Assembly (NCBI GenBank): GCA_017428545.1
Contig: JAFRQR010000012.1
Span: 1-63,150 of the forward strand
DNA length: 63,150 bases
Direction: 5' to 3'
Origin: Clostridiales bacterium
GTDB lineage: Bacteria > Bacillota > Clostridia > Saccharofermentanales > Saccharofermentanaceae
Within the stretch, counting starts at the first letter, position 1. Every line of letters starts with the position of its first letter. The notes beneath the pieces were generated by a model. That model was not told where the DNA came from, did not search any database, and saw only the letters and a list, made by a program, of their open reading frames with translations. Positions 31,518 to 41,757 of the stretch are shown here, piece after piece. The position numbers and the translations under genes were made by a program.

Positions 31518-33800
31518 ATGAAAAAGTTCGCTCTTTTTCTTGCGGCAGTACTAATGCTGTCGTGTTTTTCTTCTTGCAAAAAAAGCAAGAAAGATTCGTT
31601 TTCCGGAAAGACAATTTCTGCTGAAAGTACATGGTGGAATGAGACCGTGACCACGGTAACTCCTGACGAGATTAAAAAGGCCAAGGACGGTTCTTTTTAC
31701 AACGTTTTTGCCAGCTATGCGTTTTCCGATGAAGACTCGGCCATTCTTCGTTTCAGTTTATCGCCGGATGACACGGATCAGCAGGAGATCGAGATCCTCA
31801 GACATTACTCCTTCGACGGAAAACTCCTCGGCCAGATCATTCTAAACGACCATTTAAAATCGGACGATCTCTTCTCCGACTGGGAAGTTTTTTCCCGAGG
31901 CGGCAAGTACTATGCGCAGATCGAGGATTCGGATTCCGGTGACCAGATGGCGTACGAACTCGATTTTGAAAACAGCACGCTGAAAGATCCTGTCCCGCTG
32001 AATTACCCCGAACTGGGCGACGGTTATTTTTCTTCCGTCAATACGATGATCGGAGTCGGGGACAGCCTGGTGTATCTGATCAACGATGCAAACGATGGAA
32101 AAAATACTTATCAGATCTATGTAGATGACGGAAGTTCCCCGCGCACTTTTGATATCGATTTCGGAAGAGACGCGCTGGTCGGATCCATCTCGTCTTTCTG
32201 CGGAACCGGCGGCAACACCGTCTCCTTCACCGCCGAGGTCTCCGAGAACGGCATCACCAAAGAGTATTCCTGCACGCTGGATATCTCGTCTTTCGAATTT
32301 AAGAAAACACCGATTCAGAATCCCGACTCTCTCAGCAACCTGTTTTTCATTTCCGAAGGCAAAGCACTGAGCTGTGGCACGCACCAGGTGTTCACTCTCG
32401 ATGTTGCGACCGGCTCGAAGAGTGAGTTTCTCAACTTCAACGACACCTATGTCCTCGGAGATTTCGCAGGCGCGCTGATCCTGCACGCAACGGACAGTGA
32501 AATAGTGCTTTTCAGAGAGGATCAGAACAGTTTCGGCATGAATTCCACGGCACATCTGATCAAGCTCACGAAGGCAGACAAGAATCCGAATGCCGGCCGA
32601 AAAGCACTTTCCCTTGCGTATTTCAGCTGGCTGGATGACATGGAATATAACGCCATCAGCGAAATGAATACAGGATCTTCGGAATACTTCATCGAGGTCA
32701 CCGACAAGTATTTCGATATCGCCAATGCCTCTTCTGATTCGGACTCCACGGTATCCGTCCTTGCTCAGCAGCTCAGCGGCGAGGTCAATGCGATGGATCT
32801 TCTCATCTCAGACATCAAGTCCGGAACCGGCCCGGATATGGTCCTTTTCGATTCGCAGTTTGAAAAGTTCAACAACACCGATTATCTTATCGATCTTTCG
32901 GATCGCATCAAGTCAGACGAGAGCCTCAAGAGCGGCGATTACATGGATTTCGTGCTTACCCCGAACGGACGTGACGGCAAGCATTACCGGCTTAACTACA
33001 AATACATGTTCGACGGATTCTGCGTGAATACGAAATTTCTCGATGACGGCGCGAAGGGTCTGACTTTTTCGGAGTATGACCGAATCATCGAAGAAAACAA
33101 TCTCGGCAAGAGTGTACTTTATGAAAATGAGCTTTCACTTCTCGAAGAACTCGTCCGGATCTCGGATTGTTTCTCCTATGACGAAAGCGGAAAACTGTCT
33201 CTGAACACGGAGAATTTCCGTGCGATCGCAGAATACATTTCTTCGATCCCCGACAGTATCTCCTATGACGACGGGCTGCTCGGACTTAGTAATGTGAATC
33301 TGCTCCATTACATGGATGCCAGCGGATTTACGAACCAATACGGAGCACTGTATAAGACCCATGCAATTATCGGTATGCCTTCTACGGACGGACATGCGGA
33401 AACGATCAACGGATTCGGTATCGGCATTACTTCGACCTGCTCCGCCCCGGATGGCGCATGGGAATTTGCGATGAAGCTTCTTTCCCCGGAAGCACAGCGT
33501 TCTATTTCCGTCGGCGATCCGGTCATGAAGAGCGCTCTGAAAGAACACCTCCTCGAAGTCATTCAGCAGTTCAATGACCTTAAGAAGGAATTCTATGAGC
33601 CGGAAAGACTCACGGATGATTATGCCGACTGGTACATCGGCCAGCTTTCCGATGCGATCGTCGTTCCCGACGTCAATCCAACGGTCCTGATGATCATGTG
33701 CGAAGAGATGCCTGCTTATTTCGCCGGCGATAAGACACTCGACGAAGTGATCTCGACCATCGAGAACCGCGTCAATCTTCTCTTAAGAGAGCAGGGCTGA
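31518..33800 (+). CDS. Orphan solute-binding lipoprotein
   Basis: 760 residues. The signal ends FSSC (Cys20) with a KKSKK tail. The N-terminal region to about 350 is beta-rich. The KNPNAGRKALSLAYFS junction is followed by the solute-binding fold (GTGPDMVLFDSQFE, IIGMPSTDGHAETINGFGIGI) and the C-terminal YFAGDKTLDEV...IENRVNLLL helix. No transporter genes adjoin. It is controlled by the palindrome promoter at 31447-31476. It converges with the lipoprotein gene at 33853. Confidence 0.85.
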   Translation: MKKFALFLAAVLMLSCFSSCKKSKKDSFSGKTISAESTWWNETVTTVTPDEIKKAKDGSFYNVFASYAFSDEDSAILRFSLSPDDTDQQEIEILRHYSFDGKLLGQIILNDHLKSDDLFSDWEVFSRGGKYYAQIEDSDSGDQMAYELDFENSTLKDPVPLNYPELGDGYFSSVNTMIGVGDSLVYLINDANDGKNTYQIYVDDGSSPRTFDIDFGRDALVGSISSFCGTGGNTVSFTAEVSENGITKEYSCTLDISSFEFKKTPIQNPDSLSNLFFISEGKALSCGTHQVFTLDVATGSKSEFLNFNDTYVLGDFAGALILHATDSEIVLFREDQNSFGMNSTAHLIKLTKADKNPNAGRKALSLAYFSWLDDMEYNAISEMNTGSSEYFIEVTDKYFDIANASSDSDSTVSVLAQQLSGEVNAMDLLISDIKSGTGPDMVLFDSQFEKFNNTDYLIDLSDRIKSDESLKSGDYMDFVLTPNGRDGKHYRLNYKYMFDGFCVNTKFLDDGAKGLTFSEYDRIIEENNLGKSVLYENELSLLEELVRISDCFSYDESGKLSLNTENFRAIAEYISSIPDSISYDDGLLGLSNVNLLHYMDASGFTNQYGALYKTHAIIGMPSTDGHAETINGFGIGITSTCSAPDGAWEFAMKLLSPEAQRSISVGDPVMKSALKEHLLEVIQQFNDLKKEFYEPERLTDDYADWYIGQLSDAIVVPDVNPTVLMIMCEEMPAYFAGDKTLDEVISTIENRVNLLLREQG

Positions 33801-33852
33801 TCAGGACTAGTGAAGTCTTTTTAACACGAAGATTTACATTTTTTCGAGTATT

Positions 33853-36114
33853 TCACCCGCGCTCTTTCAGCACCGTCGCAACACGGTTCTGGATCGTGCT
33901 TACTACTGCGTTTATATCTTTCTGTCCGAGGAAGTATCCTTCTGCTTCTTCTTTTACGATATTCAGGACCGCATCGTCGGTGACGCGCACTTCATGTGTT
34001 CTTTCCAGTTCTTCGGCAAAAGCACTTTTCTCCGGTTCGGTCATCCCGCATTTTTCACAGAGTGCCTCCACCTCACTTCGGATCACCGGGATCCCGCCGA
34101 GGCTTTCTGCGAAGTACCTCTGGTTTTCTTCGTTAAAAAGCGACCGGATAAAGTCCCACGCTTCCTGGGCGTAAGGAGTGTCTTTCGAGATCGCAACCGA
34201 CATTCTGCTGTCGATCGTCATGCCTTGCCGGCCAGACCGTCCGTCATTCCCAGAAGCCACATCCGGCAAGCCCGAACCATTTCCATCGCCAAATGCATAG
34301 ACTCTTCCCTTCCCGTTTTGAAGCATAAGGCAATTCTTATAGTCAGTCGGAGTAGATATGATGCACGGGATCATCGCGACCATACTCTCACGAAGAAGCG
34401 TCTCCGGTGCTTTTGCCATAGCTTCCTCATAAGTTTCTTCATTCGGTTCTTCTATATGGGAACCATACTTTTTCACCACATCAAGGATCTCGGCAAAGGA
34501 GGCGTCGGAGAAGTCCGCCCGGCTCTTCTTAGGATCGATATAGCGGCCCGTTTTAAGAGGCAGAAGCATCTTCAGAAGATCGTCATATTCCATAGGCGGA
34601 AAAAGCATCGTATTCTCCGGCAAACTGTCGCGGATAGCATCAAAATCAGAGGCAGAGATCGCCGGTCCCTCCGGAAGAAGTGCGCTGTTTCCCCAGAACC
34701 CGTAGAGCTCCACATTGGTCGGAAGATGGAATACTTTTCCGTCCTTTTCATACGCACGAAGAAGCGTGCTGTAGTATTCCTGATCCGAAAGCCCGCCATC
34801 TCCGCTTATGTACGGCGTCAGATCCAGAAGGATATCTTCCGTCTGAAAAGAAGGAGAGGTAGCGAAGTTCACAAGGATATCGGGACCGGTCCCGGCGAGA
34901 AGATCGAGATAAACCTGATCCGCGATCTTGGAGATAACTTTCTCGTAAGCGCCATATGCACTTGCACAGGAAGAATAGTCGTGCACCTCGATCCGCACTT
35001 TCTTATCCGGAAGCAAGTTATACGCAACCACAGCATTAACAAGATCCGCATCGTTTTCACGCGCATCACCGAGGGTAAGCACGGTCTTCCCGGCATGCGG
35101 ATTTTTCGTTTCCTTAGTAAGCGTGACAAGAAGAACGTGCATGACCAGATGTCCATTCTCATCTGTTTCCTCGTTCACATACTTGATCAGCTGACACGTA
35201 TCGCTACCAATCTGCGCGCCATCTCCGATCACGCCCACATAATTCAGATCCGTATCACTCCAGAGAAGAAATTCTTCCTCTTTTCCACTATCGGTATTGA
35301 TCTTATATATTCCATCGGAACTCACGCGGAAGATCCCCTGATTACTCGAACAGACATCCCCCTTACTGACCGACCCGGAAAGGCGGATCTGATCTCCCTT
35401 TTCCTTCAGCGTCTGGCCATCCAGCCGGACGATATAGTCATACGACGCTTCGGTCTTTTCCTCTTCATAGTGGCGGCAGGAAACAAAGATCTCATCTCCC
35501 GCCACAAAAACATCTCCAGTAAACAGCTCGGGATCGTAGCTCGCCAGTTCTTTTCCCTCAGGATCAAAGAGCACTATCTTCTCGAAGCTCCAGCCGAGAC
35601 TTCTTCCATCCGGAAGAGACTTACAGTAAAACAGGTCCGTGTGTTCGTCCGCCCAGGGCATGGAAGCACGAGGATCCTCCTCTTCTTTTTCCACTCCGAG
35701 GAAATTCCCGTTAAGGTCGAAGCAGGCCGTGCCTTCATCGAAATAGCTGACCCACTCTTCCCAAATCGCCAGCTTCTCCTCTTCCGTGAAGTTATCGAGG
35801 TTCTGCGCGCATAGGTACTGCTTGTCATTCAGTTCTTTCGGAACCTTGTAGCTCGCAACGAATTTAAAGCGGATCTTTCCGTCCGAGATTTCCGGTTCAT
35901 CTACGAGAAGCTGCAGAAGTTCTTTCCCCTCCTTATGAGGAATAAGCAGCTCCACTTCTGAGGCGGAATAATACGGGTCGGTCTCCTTTACAACACGATA
36001 TTCTTTCTTCTGTTTTTCTTTCGGCTTACGGCATCCCGCCATGGTCAGGACGATCGATATCGCGAGAAAAGCAGCCGCCGATTTCTTCCCTATTCTTTTT
36101 CCTCTATTGATCAT
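33853..36114 (-). CDS. Orphan solute-binding lipoprotein, second gene of BlaI cassette
   Basis: 753 residues from ATG 36114 (GGAAG upstream); the signal ends IVLTMAGC (Cys28). Same layout as its neighbours: N-terminal beta part, KNPHAGKTVLTLG junction, GTGPDILVNFATSP, LLDLTPYISGDGGL, and terminal YFLGQKDINAV...IQNRVATVL. A Gly/Ser/Asp-rich loop near residue 650 (GDGNGSGLPDVASGNDG) is unique to this copy. It lies 64 bases after the next lipoprotein gene and is probably co-transcribed with it under BlaI control. Confidence 0.85.
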   Translation of the reverse strand: MINRGKRIGKKSAAAFLAISIVLTMAGCRKPKEKQKKEYRVVKETDPYYSASEVELLIPHKEGKELLQLLVDEPEISDGKIRFKFVASYKVPKELNDKQYLCAQNLDNFTEEEKLAIWEEWVSYFDEGTACFDLNGNFLGVEKEEEDPRASMPWADEHTDLFYCKSLPDGRSLGWSFEKIVLFDPEGKELASYDPELFTGDVFVAGDEIFVSCRHYEEEKTEASYDYIVRLDGQTLKEKGDQIRLSGSVSKGDVCSSNQGIFRVSSDGIYKINTDSGKEEEFLLWSDTDLNYVGVIGDGAQIGSDTCQLIKYVNEETDENGHLVMHVLLVTLTKETKNPHAGKTVLTLGDARENDADLVNAVVAYNLLPDKKVRIEVHDYSSCASAYGAYEKVISKIADQVYLDLLAGTGPDILVNFATSPSFQTEDILLDLTPYISGDGGLSDQEYYSTLLRAYEKDGKVFHLPTNVELYGFWGNSALLPEGPAISASDFDAIRDSLPENTMLFPPMEYDDLLKMLLPLKTGRYIDPKKSRADFSDASFAEILDVVKKYGSHIEEPNEETYEEAMAKAPETLLRESMVAMIPCIISTPTDYKNCLMLQNGKGRVYAFGDGNGSGLPDVASGNDGRSGRQGMTIDSRMSVAISKDTPYAQEAWDFIRSLFNEENQRYFAESLGGIPVIRSEVEALCEKCGMTEPEKSAFAEELERTHEVRVTDDAVLNIVKEEAEGYFLGQKDINAVVSTIQNRVATVLKERG

Positions 36115-36178
36115 CAGAAGCACTTCCTTTTCTTTTTCGTTTTTCTTTCTTCCATTCTTTTCCCTGATCCGCCCGGCC

Positions 36179-38512
36179 CTATCCTCTCTCCTGCACGATC
36201 GTCTTTGCGCGGTTCGATATCGTTCTGCATACTTCATCGAGACTTCTCTGATCCGTAAAGTATCCTGCCGCTTCTTCCATCACGATCGACAGCAGCTCCG
36301 GATCGGAAGATGATACGAGCCGGATACTCTCCAGGATCTTCATATACTCCGAGAGCGTTTCTTCGGTGATCTCGAGCGGTTTCTCATCCGGATACCGCGG
36401 ATCGGGAACATAGTTTTCGATCCTCTCCCGGTTGAACTCCATCCACTTTTCATTCTGAAGATCCAGTGCTTTTCGCGAAACGGGAATGAAATTGCAGTTT
36501 AGGGATTCCGTCATCATCTCCTGCTGCTCATCCGATACCATAAACCGCAGGAATTCCCAGGCTTCTTTCTGATTCTTGGAAGATGCGGAGATCGCCATAG
36601 ATAGATTTACTCTTGCCATCATAGATCCTCCGGAACGGCTGGGGATACCGCAGAAAACACCCTTTCCTCCAAGCCTTTCTTTCGCTCTGGCATACGAGAA
36701 AAGATCTTCAAACGATTCCAATGTAAAGGCCAGCATGTTCTCACGGAAAAGCACTCCGCTGTCCGGTCGGATATTTCTTTCATCTTCCATATCCTTCGCA
36801 AGCTGCTCATGTGTCCTCGGCGAGCCATATTTTCTGACCAGTTCCAGAAGTTTCTTAAACTCCGCATCCTCGAAATGCACCTGACCCTTTTCATAATCGA
36901 CAAACTCAGAAACAGGAAGCAGTGAAAGCAGATCGTTATATGGGCTTTCCGTGAATACAGAGACATCTTCGGGAAGTTTTTCACACGCGTCCAGAAATTC
37001 CTTATACGTATAAGATGATGCATCCCCCAGGAGCTCCCGGTTGGCGGCCCAGCCGCGCACATAGAAAGTCAGAGGCAAGTGGTAGAGTTTCCCGTCCTGT
37101 TCCGAGGCGCGGAAAACACTGTCCAGATATGCATTCCTGTCAAGTCCCATACCATCTGTGCTGTCGATAAGAGTATTCAGGTCCACCAGCACTTCGTCCG
37201 AATTAAACCGGGAAAGCCACGATGCGTTCATCAGGATATCCGGTCCGTTACCACTCAGCAGATCCAGAGACATTCTCTCCGCAACTCGTTTCTCCATATC
37301 AAGTCCTGAAGATGCGGAAACATCGTTGAGAGAATAGTAGTAAAGCTCCACCCGGCAGGACGAATCGGGGTCAAGATTATACCGGATGACATGTCTTCGG
37401 ATATTCACATCCTGCTCGAAAGCGCCGATGAGAATGATCTTCTTCCCGGCATTGGGATTCTTCTCTGCGCGGACAGCCTGCAACAGTTTCAGTTCCACTC
37501 TGGGATCGTCGTTTTCTTCTGATTCCGCATTTCCCGATTCTTCGATGAAATAGAATTCCTGATCCGAGCTGATCTTCGTATCCAGGATCCGCGCGGCATC
37601 ATAATCGGTATCATTCCAGCTGAACACCACCTGATTCTTAGAAAGGTCCAGAAGATCGACCTTCGTGATCTCTCCCTCAGTAATCAGATAGCTCCGGTCC
37701 ATTCCCCGGGAAATGTGTGAGAGATCCCCGCAACGCATCTTTTCTCCTTTGAACTCACCTGTCTTCGGATCGATCTGCCGGATATAGGTATAGCTTTCAT
37801 CCCAATCTTCAGGGGAATAGTGGTTACATCCGCCATAGTATTTCCCGTCCTGAATGAAGACCCATCCCATGAATTCTTCCTGGCTGCTTGACCCGACAAG
37901 CGTGCCATCCGGTGCAACGATACTCACCTCGCCCATATTGGCGATCATCAGGTTTCCATCCGAAAGAAAAAGCACTTCACTGTCTTCGTCTATTTCCGCA
38001 GGGATCTTTCTTTTTTCTCCGCGCGAACCGTCCTGATTGAGTTTTTGGATAGAGTAAGTAAATTCCGACAATTCGAAAGTGATCGCATAAAGTTCATGGC
38101 TGTTATCTTCGATGATCTTCTCGATCCGCTCCTTCGAATCCGCCTTGGAAGATAGATCCATAAGAAGCTTCCCATCCTTATCGAAAAGCACTCTTCCAGA
38201 AACGCCTTCCGGCTCTCCTTCGGCTTCGTAGAAGAGCATGTAAGAAACAAAGACCTGATCTCCTACGAATCTGCATTCTCCTAAATCGGCATAGACTACT
38301 TTCCTGTCCTTTTCAACAGGAATGGACAGTTCCTTCTCCGTTATGTAGAAGTACGGATCGGACTCCGCGACAACTTCCTTCCGATCTCTTGCCGCAACCT
38401 GCGTCCCGCCCTGCTTCTCCGACGCAGAGTTTCTCTTGCATCCTGTCACCGGGACCATCAGCGCCATACTGATCAGCATCGCCATCAACCTGAAATCCAT
38501 TCTGTTTTTCAT
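36179..38512 (-). CDS. Orphan solute-binding lipoprotein, first gene of BlaI cassette
   Basis: 777 residues. AAGGAGG precedes the ATG; the signal ends VPVTGC (Cys25). The N-terminal beta region contains VLFDKDGKLL-type strands; KNPNAGKKIILIG marks the junction; then GNGPDILMNASW and LVDLNTLIDS, and YFTDQRSLDEV...ISNRAKTIV at the end. It stands immediately downstream of the promoter/operator at 38586-38613. It occupies the same place as the lipoprotein at 3494-5902 in the element-1 cassette, but the two are only distantly alike. Confidence 0.85.
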   Translation of the reverse strand: MKNRMDFRLMAMLISMALMVPVTGCKRNSASEKQGGTQVAARDRKEVVAESDPYFYITEKELSIPVEKDRKVVYADLGECRFVGDQVFVSYMLFYEAEGEPEGVSGRVLFDKDGKLLMDLSSKADSKERIEKIIEDNSHELYAITFELSEFTYSIQKLNQDGSRGEKRKIPAEIDEDSEVLFLSDGNLMIANMGEVSIVAPDGTLVGSSSQEEFMGWVFIQDGKYYGGCNHYSPEDWDESYTYIRQIDPKTGEFKGEKMRCGDLSHISRGMDRSYLITEGEITKVDLLDLSKNQVVFSWNDTDYDAARILDTKISSDQEFYFIEESGNAESEENDDPRVELKLLQAVRAEKNPNAGKKIILIGAFEQDVNIRRHVIRYNLDPDSSCRVELYYYSLNDVSASSGLDMEKRVAERMSLDLLSGNGPDILMNASWLSRFNSDEVLVDLNTLIDSTDGMGLDRNAYLDSVFRASEQDGKLYHLPLTFYVRGWAANRELLGDASSYTYKEFLDACEKLPEDVSVFTESPYNDLLSLLPVSEFVDYEKGQVHFEDAEFKKLLELVRKYGSPRTHEQLAKDMEDERNIRPDSGVLFRENMLAFTLESFEDLFSYARAKERLGGKGVFCGIPSRSGGSMMARVNLSMAISASSKNQKEAWEFLRFMVSDEQQEMMTESLNCNFIPVSRKALDLQNEKWMEFNRERIENYVPDPRYPDEKPLEITEETLSEYMKILESIRLVSSSDPELLSIVMEEAAGYFTDQRSLDEVCRTISNRAKTIVQERG

Positions 38513-38585
38513 CGCTGCCTCCTTGTCATGTTATCCCATCCCTGTGTTTCGAACTCTTCATTCGAATCCGATACGTCTCTTAATT

Positions 38586-38613
38586 AACTACACTTGTAGT
38601 TGATCCGGGCAAA
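38586..38613 (-). promoter_or_regulatory. Lipoprotein promoter with BlaI-type operator (chromosomal cassette)
   Basis: Minus strand TTGCCC (38608-38613), 16 bases, TAGTTA (38586-38591). The dyad AACTACACTTGTAGTT (38587-38602) is nearly perfect. Same geometry as 6115-6142. Confidence 0.65.
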
Positions 38614-38624
38614 AAACACACGCA

Positions 38625-39815
38625 TTATGTAGCCGTTGTTTCTTCCCAGTACGTTTCTTCTACCCAATCGTCATCATTCGAATAGGCAGACGATGCCATC
38701 TGATCATCATCTTCGACCCTCGTGGTATATTCTTCGTAGTATGTCGTTTCTTCCACTTCCTGCTCGGACCATTCCGTATTCGTTTCGTATTCTTCAGAAG
38801 ATTCAATCACATCCACTTGGTGGATCTTGCTGCTGACTCTGGAAGCTTCTTTTCCGCTCTTTTCGCCCAGTACAAAACCGGACACGACTGTCAGCATCCC
38901 CGCCAGGATAAGGACACCTATGACCTTTCTCGTCTTTCCCCGAAGCACCATGGAGAAGCGGTGTTTGAGTCCGGATTTCGGCGAATAGAAACTCGTTGCC
39001 AGAACCGGCCGCATCTCCCGACCGTTTCTTCTCACCTGATCCGCCAATGTATTTACGATCGAGTTGCAGTAGACCTTCCGCATCTTCTCCGGCTCATTTT
39101 CCATGACCGACATATCGCAGTAGTATTCGCATTCCTGCTCGATCGACCTGGCGAAAAGCACCATAAACGGATTAAACCAGTGCACGGCCCGGCAGAGGAT
39201 CAAAAGAAGTTTGAACCAGAGATCCCTGTGGAGATAATGCGTCAGTTCGTGCTTGATGATCAGTCTTAATTCATCGTATTCATAGTGACGGATCGGAAGC
39301 AAAATGGTCGGCTTGAAAAGGCCGATCATCATGGGGGAAGATACCGCATCCGAGATACGGACTTCCACCGGACCGATCTCCATCTCTTCCGCGAAAGAAG
39401 AAACAAATGCATCGTAATATGGGGAAGGTTTTGAAAGCCTCAGGATCGTTCTTTTCCATCTGAAAAAACGGATAACAGATACGGAAGCATAAACAACCAT
39501 TCCCAGGAGCCAGATCGCGAACAATATGAGCATGATCACATTCCACGAAAATCCGGTTTCCGCCGCTTCGATCACAGTCGTACCTGCCCCGATCGTTACC
39601 GCCGGAGTTTCGGATGCATTCGAAACATGAAACAGTGTGTAACCGAACGAGAATCGAACAGGGATGAGAAATCCGAGAAGTACGATCAGCCAGGAATAAT
39701 ACCGGATCTTCGGAGACTGGATATTCTTAAGCGCGCGAAGAATGATCATCAGAAGCAGTGCGACCAATGTCATATTCAGCGAGTTTAAGATGATCGTCTG
39801 AAAAAGATTTCCCAT
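38625..39815 (-). CDS. blaR1-like: BlaR1/MecR1-like M56 membrane metallopeptidase
   Basis: 396 residues, highly similar to the element-1 copy through the membrane and protease parts (LIIKHELTHYLHRDLW zinc motif, EQECEYYCDMSVM). After the fourth membrane segment comes an acidic tail of about 80 residues (EWSEQEVEETTYYEEYTT and similar) and no penicillin-binding domain. The tails of the two proteins share composition and the final EETTAT but little else. It starts 8 bases after blaI. Confidence 0.85.
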   Translation of the reverse strand: MGNLFQTIILNSLNMTLVALLLMIILRALKNIQSPKIRYYSWLIVLLGFLIPVRFSFGYTLFHVSNASETPAVTIGAGTTVIEAAETGFSWNVIMLILFAIWLLGMVVYASVSVIRFFRWKRTILRLSKPSPYYDAFVSSFAEEMEIGPVEVRISDAVSSPMMIGLFKPTILLPIRHYEYDELRLIIKHELTHYLHRDLWFKLLLILCRAVHWFNPFMVLFARSIEQECEYYCDMSVMENEPEKMRKVYCNSIVNTLADQVRRNGREMRPVLATSFYSPKSGLKHRFSMVLRGKTRKVIGVLILAGMLTVVSGFVLGEKSGKEASRVSSKIHQVDVIESSEEYETNTEWSEQEVEETTYYEEYTTRVEDDDQMASSAYSNDDDWVEETYWEETTAT

Positions 39816-39823
39816 GCTTCTCC

Positions 39824-40210
39824 TTACTGCTCATCGAGCCATTTTTTCAAGTCCGAGATCTCTTCTTCCGAGAGATCTCCGCCATCGCAAAGCGACTTTA
39901 CCAAACCTGTGACACGAGATCCGCCGAAGCGCTGGCGGAGGCTTCTCGCTTCGACCTGCATATACTCTTCTTCGGACACAGCCGGAGAATAGTATCTCTC
40001 TTTACCATTTTTCTCCGATCGGAGAAATGCTTTCTTTTCGAGTCGGACCAGCATGGTCATGACGGTCTGCTGCTTCCAGTCCTTCTCGGGAAGAGCGAGC
40101 CGGAGTTTCTCTGTAAGGATCGGCGAAGTCACCGGCTCACTGCACCTCCAGATCGCCCGCATGATCTCAAATTCCGCATCCGGAAGTTTCTTGATTTCCT
40201 TACTGCTCAT
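39824..40210 (-). CDS. blaI-like: BlaI/MecI-family repressor
   Basis: 128 residues from ATG 40210 (GGGAGAGC upstream). It differs from the element-1 BlaI at only a small number of positions; the DNA-recognition stretch DWKQQTVMTMLVRLEKK is identical, so both repressors should read the same operator and may cross-talk. It is the first gene of the blaI-blaR1-lipoprotein-lipoprotein run. Confidence 0.9.
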   Translation of the reverse strand: MSSKEIKKLPDAEFEIMRAIWRCSEPVTSPILTEKLRLALPEKDWKQQTVMTMLVRLEKKAFLRSEKNGKERYYSPAVSEEEYMQVEARSLRQRFGGSRVTGLVKSLCDGGDLSEEEISDLKKWLDEQ

Positions 40211-40227
40211 ATGCTCTCCCATCTGAT

Positions 40228-40280
40228 AAATTACATTTGTAGTTTATCTACATGGTAGCACCGCAAAGAGGCACTGTCAA
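40228..40280 (-). promoter_or_regulatory. blaI promoter and operator (chromosomal cassette)
   Basis: Minus strand TTGACA (40275-40280), 17 bases, TACCAT (40252-40257), with operator core TACATTTGTA (40232-40241) at the expected transcript start. Same hexamers and spacing as 7771-7823. Confidence 0.75.
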
Positions 40281-40349
40281 CGCATTTCCCTTATGTTTCG
40301 AATTGGCAGATTTTGATTACCGGCATTCGGATTCTCTTTACAAGAATTT

Positions 40350-41741
40350 TCAGTCTTTGAACAGATCATCTAGGTTCAGAAGGATCGCGCCATCTTCTTT
40401 TGCATGGCGAATCACCGACTGATCGTATCCGGATTTGCTGATAAAATACATATAGCGTTCTCTTATCTCAGGAAATGCTTCCATTGCATTTTTCAGATCT
40501 TCATACTCTTTGTGAGGCATCTTGTCAGAAGTAAACTTGCATTCTACAAAAATACCCTTCTTGCCACTCCTGTCTATCATGAGTATATCTACATCATCTT
40601 GTGCCTTGATATACGGATTATTCCCCCACCATTTTCCGATTTTATAGGGAACAAACGGCAGTTTGCCTTCTTTCCCCTTTCTGATCATATATTCCATACA
40701 TATCCCTTCAAAGGCATCTCCCATATAATCCGATATGCTGTCCATTATTTCGACGGATGCTTTATCTGCACCTAACATCTCGTAATACACGTTATTTGTG
40801 AATTCATACCTGAACCAGAATCGGAAGAAGTTGTCGGTGAGCCGATAAATTCCCTTGCGGGTACTTGTACTCTCTCCACAGGGAATGCTTTTCTCAACAA
40901 GTCTCATCGTTTGCAGTACAACCAGGTACTTTGATACTTTGGTATTCTCTTCATGAATATAATCAGAGATTTCCTGCACCTTATTTCTACCATTCGCTAT
41001 CGCACTCAAAATACTGTTGTAAACGTTCGGATCGCGAAGCTCAGCTTTCAGAAGGTTGGTCGGCTCCTCATTAAGATATGCTCCTCTTCGGATAATCTTG
41101 GAGGCAATATTCTGCTCCAAAGTCAGGCTGTCATCAAAGGCTTCCAGATACCTGGGCACACCTCCGAGGATTCCATATGCGATTATCTTCTCCACATTTG
41201 TATATCGAGGATAGAAGAGACTGCTGTCAAGATAATCAAAGGGTCTGATCTCTAATGCAGATGTCTGCCGATCATGCAGCGGACTCTTCCTACCCATAAC
41301 ATCTGTTTCCATAAAGCTAACTGAAGATCCGCACAGTATCAGGAAGATATTCTTATTATTCTTCCACATATGGTCGATAGCATGCTGAAGAATCGATTTA
41401 ACCGTAGGATTCTCTTCCGCGATGAAAGGGAATTCATCGATTATAATTGCCATACGACGACACACCTTCCTGTCAATATACTCAAATGCTTCCTTCCATC
41501 CTTCAAAAGGGGAGATATACATACCGTCCAATTTCAGTTGAATCATCCTCGAAAAATCACTGAGATTTAGGGAATCATTCTTCTCCTGAGCAGGGTAGAA
41601 TATCACTTCTTTATCTTTTGCAAACTCCTGAAGAAGAGTTGTCTTGCCAACTCTCCGTCTACCGTACATGACGAGAAATTCAAATCGATCGCTGCTATAT
41701 AAAGAATTGAGATAATCTAGTTCATTGATCCGTCCAAACAT
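40350..41741 (-). CDS. AAA ATPase with DUF234 C-terminal domain
   Basis: 463 residues from ATG 41741 (AAAGGAG upstream). Walker A YGRRRVGKTT at 26-35, Walker B MAIIIDEFPF, sensor LCGSSVSFM, then the GRKSPLHDRQTSALEIRPF signature and a winged helix. The C-terminal nuclease-like DUF234 part reads DDVDILMIDRSGKKGIFVECKF. Same broad class as the DUF4143 ATPase at 10349, role unsettled. Its promoter carries two palindromes (41758-41785). Confidence 0.85.
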   Translation of the reverse strand: MFGRINELDYLNSLYSSDRFEFLVMYGRRRVGKTTLLQEFAKDKEVIFYPAQEKNDSLNLSDFSRMIQLKLDGMYISPFEGWKEAFEYIDRKVCRRMAIIIDEFPFIAEENPTVKSILQHAIDHMWKNNKNIFLILCGSSVSFMETDVMGRKSPLHDRQTSALEIRPFDYLDSSLFYPRYTNVEKIIAYGILGGVPRYLEAFDDSLTLEQNIASKIIRRGAYLNEEPTNLLKAELRDPNVYNSILSAIANGRNKVQEISDYIHEENTKVSKYLVVLQTMRLVEKSIPCGESTSTRKGIYRLTDNFFRFWFRYEFTNNVYYEMLGADKASVEIMDSISDYMGDAFEGICMEYMIRKGKEGKLPFVPYKIGKWWGNNPYIKAQDDVDILMIDRSGKKGIFVECKFTSDKMPHKEYEDLKNAMEAFPEIRERYMYFISKSGYDQSVIRHAKEDGAILLNLDDLFKD

Positions 41742-41757
41742 TCCCGCTTCTCCTTTT

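Noticed and set aside
33994..35814. Open frame of about 600 codons on the plus strand
   Set aside because: It is the antisense of the solute-binding lipoprotein gene. It is rich in Arg, Ile and His, with no ribosome site and no protein-like pattern.
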